From CAYFQB01 sp964345225 (GTDB lineage: Bacteria; Nitrospirota; Thermodesulfovibrionia; Thermodesulfovibrionales; UBA6898), in contig CAYFQB010000039.1 in assembly GCA_964345225.1 (NCBI GenBank), positions 18,371 through 82,370 of the forward strand: a stretch of DNA of 64,000 nt. Direction: 5' to 3'. The notes beneath the pieces were generated by a model that was not told the DNA's origin, searched no databases, and saw nothing but the letters and a program-made list of their open reading frames with translations. Position 1 is the first letter of the stretch. Every line of letters begins with the position of its first letter. Below, one piece after another: positions 60,207 through 64,000 of the stretch. A program made the position numbers and the translations under genes.

Positions 60207-60612
60207 GAATATGAGAGAAGAAATAGAAAAATTCACCAATGTTTTTAAGGTCTTATCCGATAGCAGCCGTCTCAGGATAATCCTGGTGCTCATTAAGGCA
60301 GGATGTGAGTTATGTGTCTGTGAGATTGCGGATTCACTATTAGTGTCACAGTACAATATTTCAAGACATTTAAAGGAACTTAAATATTCGGGTCTATTAA
60401 TTGAGAGAAAACAGGGGAGATGGGTTCATTATCGCATAAATGATGATCTGGATACTTTTCATGAATCACTCATTAGATCATTGTCATGCCTTCCGAAAGA
60501 GCCTTTTTCAGAAGATGAAATCAGATTGGAGAAAAGGCTTGCTATGAGAAAAGAAGGTCAATGTGTGGTTGGTTTCCAGAGTGACCTTAGAGAGAAGATA
60601 TTTACCCAGTAA
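60205..60612 (+). CDS. ArsR/SmtB-family metal(loid)-responsive repressor
   Basis: About 135 residues from ATG 60205 (or 60211). An upstream ATG at 60178 is less likely because the operator palindrome covers that stretch. Winged helix: KVLSDSSRLRIILVLIKAG, then CELCVCEIADSLLVSQYNIS with the CxC-type metal site seen in ArsR (ELCVCD), and SRHLKELKYSGLL. It would repress itself and the downstream permease and thioredoxin-like genes until As(III), Sb(III) or another thiophilic metal binds. Confidence 0.88.
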   Translation: MNMREEIEKFTNVFKVLSDSSRLRIILVLIKAGCELCVCEIADSLLVSQYNISRHLKELKYSGLLIERKQGRWVHYRINDDLDTFHESLIRSLSCLPKEPFSEDEIRLEKRLAMRKEGQCVVGFQSDLREKIFTQ

Positions 60613-60616
60613 GAAG

Positions 60617-60668
60617 CCCCGACCTTTCTAAGGGGTTTACCCTGTTAGAGAATAGTTCTTTAATGGGC
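60617..60668. repeat. Palindromic dispersed repeat, copy 3 (degenerate, with an extra half)
   Basis: ACCCTGTTAGAG-AATAGT-TCTTTAATGGGC at 60639-60668 corresponds to the palindromes at 1767 and 47541, with weaker pairing. Just before it, CCCCGACCTTTCTAAGGGGT (60617-60636) resembles another right arm. Lies between arsR and the permease gene. Confidence 0.5.
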
Positions 60669-60696
60669 AAAACTGTAAAGTGAGGATAAAATTAAG

Positions 60697-62004
60697 GTGT
60701 TCAGAAAACCAAAAAGGAAAGAGTTAATTTATCTGCTTATAGTTATTTTGCTTTATGCAAGCGGTGTTTTCTATGTATATGCCAATAATCTCTCTTTCGA
60801 TTCCCTTTTTAAATATGGCCTACTGCAACCAAAAGGTATAACTGGAGATGAGGCAAGGCTTATTGAGATAGAAACACCCCTTTCATGGAATATACCCAAG
60901 GTACTGTGGTACGTCTACATTAAAGGTTCTGCTGTGCATGTGGAGCTTTTTCAGTACTGGATTGTTGGAATGCTAATTGCGGGTTTACTGGTTTCGTTTG
61001 TTCCATGGGAGAAGGTAAAAAAGAAGATGGGTTATGGGGGAATTAAGGCGAATTTACTTGCTGCGGTTGCAGGTGCGATAATCCCTATATGTTCATGTGG
61101 TATTGTCCCTGTACTTGCAGGAATGATTGAGGCAGGTATCCCCCTCGGTCCAACTATGGCATTTCTGATCGCAGCACCAATGGTTAACGTAGCTGCAGTT
61201 TTCATGACAGGAGGTATCCTTGGATGGCCATTAGCACTTGGGAGAATACTTGGTACATTCGGAATAGCTCTTGGTGTAGGATATTTTCTTTCGAGGTGGC
61301 AGAAAAAACAGAGGTTCCTCAGAAGGCTTGTTAAACTTAACATTACACCGAGACTTTCTCCTGAATTACAGCAGTTTGCATTTGAGGTTGCAATGAAACT
61401 CACCAAATATCCAGATGGACTTACAACCCAGGATCTTGCCCCGGGAAAAGAAGACAGGCTTTTTCTCCTCGGTGAGGCCGGGATTCTTGACAGAAACAGG
61501 GAAGGCAAATGGCACCTGCCTGTGACAACAGAGATGTCAGGGGGTACAACAGGTGCATGCATGGTGCTTCCTGCAGGAGATAAAGAAAAGAGATTCTCAG
61601 AAAAGGTGAGGGATACTATCGTCACATCATGGGACCTGTTCTTGCAGCTTAATTATTACCTCGTGCTTGCTGTCCTAATAGCTGGGGCCATAAAGGTTCT
61701 GATACCAACAAATTTAGTTATATCACTTGTGGGAGGAGAAAGTATTAATTCTGTGTTTATATCTTCTATTGTGGCTATGCTTGCATATGTATGTACTTAT
61801 GTAGAAATTCCAACTGCCCTTGCCCTGATTCATAAAGGAATGGGTGGAGGTGCAACACTGGCATATCTTCTTGGTGGGCCTGGACTTGCATTACCTTCCA
61901 TTATGATGCTGTCAGGTGTTTTTAAACCAAAAGTACTTGCACTCTATGTAGGATTAAGCTTTGTTGGATGCGTTGTAGCAGGATATGTTTTTAATCTGTT
62001 TTAA
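60697..62004 (+). CDS. ArsP/DUF318-family permease
   Basis: 435 residues with two bundles of membrane helices (about 10-30 and 88-190; 310-434) around a cytoplasmic insert (about 195-300). CSCGIVPVLAGMIEAGIPLG is the signature of the ArsP/SO_0444 permease family. A second inverted half has YVCTYVEIPTALALIHKGMG. Members export methylarsenicals or other toxic compounds. The start is GTG. It follows arsR across a repeat element and precedes the thioredoxin-like gene by 11 bases. Interaction with the next protein's cysteines is plausible. Confidence 0.87.
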   Translation: MFRKPKRKELIYLLIVILLYASGVFYVYANNLSFDSLFKYGLLQPKGITGDEARLIEIETPLSWNIPKVLWYVYIKGSAVHVELFQYWIVGMLIAGLLVSFVPWEKVKKKMGYGGIKANLLAAVAGAIIPICSCGIVPVLAGMIEAGIPLGPTMAFLIAAPMVNVAAVFMTGGILGWPLALGRILGTFGIALGVGYFLSRWQKKQRFLRRLVKLNITPRLSPELQQFAFEVAMKLTKYPDGLTTQDLAPGKEDRLFLLGEAGILDRNREGKWHLPVTTEMSGGTTGACMVLPAGDKEKRFSEKVRDTIVTSWDLFLQLNYYLVLAVLIAGAIKVLIPTNLVISLVGGESINSVFISSIVAMLAYVCTYVEIPTALALIHKGMGGGATLAYLLGGPGLALPSIMMLSGVFKPKVLALYVGLSFVGCVVAGYVFNLF

Positions 62005-62015
62005 AGGAGGATAAG

Positions 62016-62345
62016 ATGTCTGTTGATATAAAAACAGTAAAAATTTATATGGTACCGCTTGAATTTCCCTGTGGGCCTCAATCCACGTGCTGTGGGCCGA
62101 CAGGACAATCAAATGAGGTAATTCAGGAACTTAAGAATGCTATCGAGAAAGAACTTAATCTTAATGTACAGGTAATTAATGTCAAATACACTGTAATTAT
62201 GGCCGAATCAAATGTTATAAAGTTGATGAATACCTTTGGTGTAAATGCACTGCCAATTATTGCGTTAAATGGTGAGGTTATTTCCATGGGCAACGCGTCT
62301 CCCCAGGAGGCAGTCCAGGCAATAAGAATGAAATTAGCAGACTGA
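62016..62345 (+). CDS. Thioredoxin-fold protein with CGP..CCGP motif
   Basis: 109 residues. FPCGPQSTCCGPTGQS (about 18-33) holds three cysteines on the first loop, after a strand and before a helix, as in thioredoxin-fold and ArsD-like proteins. A cis-Pro-like NALPIIALNG occurs at about 77-86. It probably handles thiols or arsenite for the permease or repressor. It is not a standard Trx, because the CxxC pattern is replaced by C..C-C. Shine-Dalgarno AAAGGAGG. Confidence 0.75.
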   Translation: MSVDIKTVKIYMVPLEFPCGPQSTCCGPTGQSNEVIQELKNAIEKELNLNVQVINVKYTVIMAESNVIKLMNTFGVNALPIIALNGEVISMGNASPQEAVQAIRMKLAD

Positions 62346-62419
62346 ACAACAGGCTTTCTATGGAGTTCCTTCATCATTGTGTAAAAATTCTATTAACCCC
62401 CAAAATGGTTAAAGATTAA

Positions 62420-62575
62420 ATGAAAACAAGAACAAAAATCTTAATTTACTTAATTATTTTCGCAATTATTGATATTGTAATTCCTATTCCTGTTACCGCG
62501 ATTATTCTGATCTACGTTTTACTAGAAAAACCCGGCTGGTTCAGGACTCTAGTATCAGAAATTTATACTCCATAA
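62420..62575 (+). CDS. 51-residue two-helix membrane protein
   Basis: MKTRTKILIYLIIFAIIDIV, then IPIPVTAIILIYVLLEKPGW and FRTLVSEIYTP. Two hydrophobic helices are joined at IPIP, with a short amphipathic tail. I recall small hypothetical proteins with this IPIP..LLEKPxWF pattern in related anaerobes, which supports a real gene. No Shine-Dalgarno. Function unknown. Confidence 0.55.
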   Translation: MKTRTKILIYLIIFAIIDIVIPIPVTAIILIYVLLEKPGWFRTLVSEIYTP

Positions 62576-62661
62576 AGGGAATATAATTAGTTTTCTCAAT
62601 AATTTTACGTTTGACCGGTCAGTCTATATTTGGTACTAGATATGGACTGGAGGTAATTACC

Positions 62662-62949
62662 ATGAAAATCAAAGAAGACATTAAGCCCATTTCCTATTTA
62701 AAATCTCGGACTGCTGAATTATTAGCCCGAATTAATGAAACTCACAGACCCGTTATAATTACCCAAAATGGCGAACCACGGGCGGTTATTCAAGATGCGG
62801 AATCCTATGAAAAAATGATGAACTCACTGAATTTAATGAAGATACTAGCTCATTCAGAAAAGGATATTCAAATTGAAAATACTATTAAACAGGAGACGGT
62901 ATTTAAGCTGATTGAAGAAAAACTAATGAAAATGAAGACCCGCGAATAA
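62662..62949 (+). CDS. Phd/YefM-type antitoxin
   Basis: About 95 residues from ATG 62662, which has GGAGG 9 bases upstream; earlier starts lack one. The N-terminal DNA-binding fold reads KPISYLKSRTAELLARINE, followed by RPVIITQNGEPRAVIQDAES, the Phd/YefM hallmark. The C-terminal helix neutralises the toxin and also represses the operon as a complex. The toxin gene downstream is interrupted, so this may be an orphan antitoxin. Confidence 0.9.
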   Translation: MKIKEDIKPISYLKSRTAELLARINETHRPVIITQNGEPRAVIQDAESYEKMMNSLNLMKILAHSEKDIQIENTIKQETVFKLIEEKLMKMKTRE

Positions 62950-62952
62950 ATT

Positions 62953-63276
62953 ATGAAAAGGTTCAGTGTCGAATGGTCCCGACCAGCGAGTATAGATTTA
63001 GAAAACATTATTTAATACATTGCACAAGATAATATTGATACCGCTATTAGTATTTTCAAGAAAATAAAATCTAAATGTAAAACACTTAATAAATTCCCTG
63101 AAAGGGGAAGGGTTGTTCCTGACTTAAAAGCATATGGAATATTTAGTTATCGTGAATTAGTTATTTCACCATGGAAAGTTATCTACAGAATATCTGATCA
63201 AAAGGTTTTTGTTCTTGCTGTAATTGATTCAAGAAGAAATATAGAAGATATATTGATAGAAAGATTCGTTGAGTAG
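62953..63276 (+). pseudogene. RelE/ParE-type toxin gene with a premature stop
   Basis: The frame starts 3 bases after the antitoxin stop: MKRFSVEWSRPASIDLENII, then TAA at codon 21 (63013-63015). It then continues uninterrupted as YIAQDNIDTAISIFKKIKSK, FPERGRVVPDLKAYGIFSYR, ELVISPWKVIYRI and VFVLAVIDSRRNIEDILIERF to TAG. Family members usually have Glu at the stop position (IIEYIA), so one G-to-T change explains it. No internal ATG is placed to rescue the fold. The toxin is therefore inactive unless the stop is read through or is an assembly error. Confidence 0.85.
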
Positions 63277-63460
63277 AAAAGACTTATAAAAACCTGACCT
63301 GTCATTACACTTCGACCTTTAAAACTCAACACAGACTAAAGATAACAGACGGAATGCACATTTTTTGAAGTACTCAGAATATTTGTTACACCTGTAAAGA
63401 GTTAACTTTTAAAATTTATAAAATTATTGATTACCGAAAGAAAGTGTGATAATCCGAAAT

Positions 63461-63492
63461 AAAAAGGGCTTGATATATCCAAGCCCTTTTTC
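63461..63492 (-). terminator. Bidirectional rho-independent terminator
   Basis: AAAAAGGGCTTG-GATATAT-CAAGCCCTTTTT on the minus strand, 12-bp stem with A and T flanks. It ends the leftward PKD-protein transcript and could also serve the rightward toxin-antitoxin unit. Confidence 0.88.
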
Positions 63493-63529
63493 ACTAAATA
63501 TTTCACTACCAACTCATTCAGATGTTAAC

Positions 63530-63637
63530 CTAAGGTGTTATAGTTACCTCTACACTGTCACAATACATCTGATACATATCAATTGAACCATTCATAAGCA
63601 TATCAACAGCGAAATAGAAGGATAAACCGTCTTTCAT
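63530..63637 (-). CDS. Small coupled ORF or severed C-terminus after the PKD gene
   Basis: 35 codons starting at an ATG that overlaps the PKD-protein stop as TAATG. The product MKDGLSFYFAVDMLMNGSID, MYQMYCDSVEVTITP looks like the last strands of a beta-sandwich domain rather than random sequence. It could be a tiny coupled gene or the tail of an older, longer protein separated by a frameshift. No separate Shine-Dalgarno. Confidence 0.35.
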   Translation of the reverse strand: MKDGLSFYFAVDMLMNGSIDMYQMYCDSVEVTITP

Positions 63638-63999
63638 TATTTCTTCTTTTTACCGCCCTGAGGACAGCCCGGGTCCTTTTTGCAGTCTCTGTCGTCACAA
63701 TCAATTTTGTTATCTCCATCGTTGTCAAGACCATCATTGCAAATTTCTTGAGAAGTCGGCATTTCACTGACACTAACCACTGCCGAGTCAGTACCTGTTG
63801 CACCATCATTATCGGTTACAGTCAGAGTAACAGTATAGTTTCCACCGGAGCTGTATGAATGAGTAACCATTATCTCAGTTACAGTTGAATCATCTCCGAA
63901 ATTCCACATATAGTCGACAATGGTTCCATCTGGATCATAGGACTGATTGCCGGAGAATGTTACCTCTTGCCCCACATTTACAGTTTTATCTTCTCCAGA
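63637..63999 (-). CDS. PKD-domain exported protein, 5' part outside window
   Basis: The frame is open to the right edge; 120 residues are visible. A PKD domain (about 1-82) has GQEVTFSGNQSYDPDGTIVD, WNFGDDST and YTVTLTVTDNDGATGTDSA. It is followed by a calcium-binding, cysteine-containing motif EICNDGLDNDGDNKIDCDDR, DCKKDPGCP, of the ExCxDGxDNDxDGxxDCxDxDC kind seen in secreted proteins. The C-terminus is KKKK. Probably a large cell-surface protein. Confidence 0.85.
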   Translation of the reverse strand, partial: SGEDKTVNVGQEVTFSGNQSYDPDGTIVDYMWNFGDDSTVTEIMVTHSYSSGGNYTVTLTVTDNDGATGTDSAVVSVSEMPTSQEICNDGLDNDGDNKIDCDDRDCKKDPGCPQGGKKKK

Positions 64000-64000
64000 A

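Noticed and set aside
60051..60356. 101-codon minus-strand frame over the arsR start
   Set aside because: Antisense to the arsR-like gene and its operator, and includes repeat copy D.
1..64000. CRISPR array
   Set aside because: No regularly spaced identical repeats of 24-40 bases; the repeats found are dispersed or in-frame tandem.
1..64000. Insertion sequences or prophage
   Set aside because: No transposase, integrase, or phage structural genes recognised in any frame; only small non-coding repeats.

Overview
The window looks like chromosome from an anaerobic, sulfate-reducing (or sulfur-disproportionating) bacterium. The best fit is the Nitrospirota/Thermodesulfovibrionia neighbourhood. 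The reasons are a complete dissimilatory sulfate-activation and reduction block (sat, aprBA, qmoABC, hppA), a divergent heteromeric-type ATP-citrate lyase subunit that points to the reductive TCA cycle, moderate-to-low G+C, and Gram-negative traits (lipoproteins, Spy-like periplasmic protein, FKBP foldase). The taxonomic placement is inference.

Layout. 0-9.4 kb: 3' part of an ATP-citrate lyase gene, an odd kinase-fold protein, an M50 protease with trpS, an HD-GYP c-di-GMP phosphodiesterase, endonuclease V, an alpha/beta hydrolase and a cyclophilin-like protein. 9.4-12 kb: a two-gene RiPP-type locus, described below. 12-25.3 kb: housekeeping genes (mnmG, lexA, cysK, an ECF sigma/anti-sigma/Spy-like operon, FKBP, DHH phosphoesterase, serS, a release-factor-like GGQ protein, a HhH glycosylase, a YkgJ-type protein). 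25.7 kb: tRNA-Met. 26-31.7 kb: the cell-shape cluster mreB-mreC-mreD-mrdA-rodA, transcribed leftwards, with an RDD protein upstream. 31.9-45 kb: rdgB, a decayed adenylate kinase gene, then sat, a small unknown gene, aprB, aprA, qmoA, qmoB, qmoC, a CBS-domain gene and a membrane H+-pyrophosphatase. 45-58.7 kb: accessory genes (TraB/GumN-type protein, lipoprotein, esterase, two more YkgJ paralogues, FecR/W-rich envelope protein, PAS-GGDEF cyclase, LMW phosphatase, a ThDP enzyme overlapping a glycosyltransferase, and a three-gene operon of small unknown proteins). 58.8-64 kb: a c-type cytochrome lipoprotein, an FNR-like promoter before a ferredoxin-domain protein, an arsR-permease-thioredoxin-like cluster, an antitoxin with a broken toxin, and the end of a PKD-domain protein.

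How the genes work together. Sat makes APS and PPi, and HppA can use the PPi to pump protons. AprBA reduces APS to sulfite and AMP, with electrons from menaquinol through QmoABC. The small CBS protein lies exactly where an adenylate sensor would be useful. An adk remnant directly upstream of sat suggests that adenylate kinase (AMP recycling) once sat in the same cluster.

Most exciting observation. At 11628-11813 on the minus strand is a short peptide gene that ordinary ORF calling misses because it has an in-frame UGA at codon 40. The UGA is followed by a bacterial SECIS-like hairpin whose loop resembles that of E. coli fdhF, and the frame continues for 21 Gly/Ser/Lys/Glu-rich codons. The peptide has a strong Shine-Dalgarno, a hydrophobic leader and a lipobox-like Cys. 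It lies just upstream of a radical SAM/SPASM maturase. I read it as a selenocysteine-containing RiPP precursor with its maturase (the 'selenobiotic', SbtA/SbtM-type system).

Intergenic DNA is also unusual: at least three families of small dispersed hairpins, low-complexity word-repeat spacers, and a 174-nt element closed by ~30-bp inverted repeats upstream of cysK.
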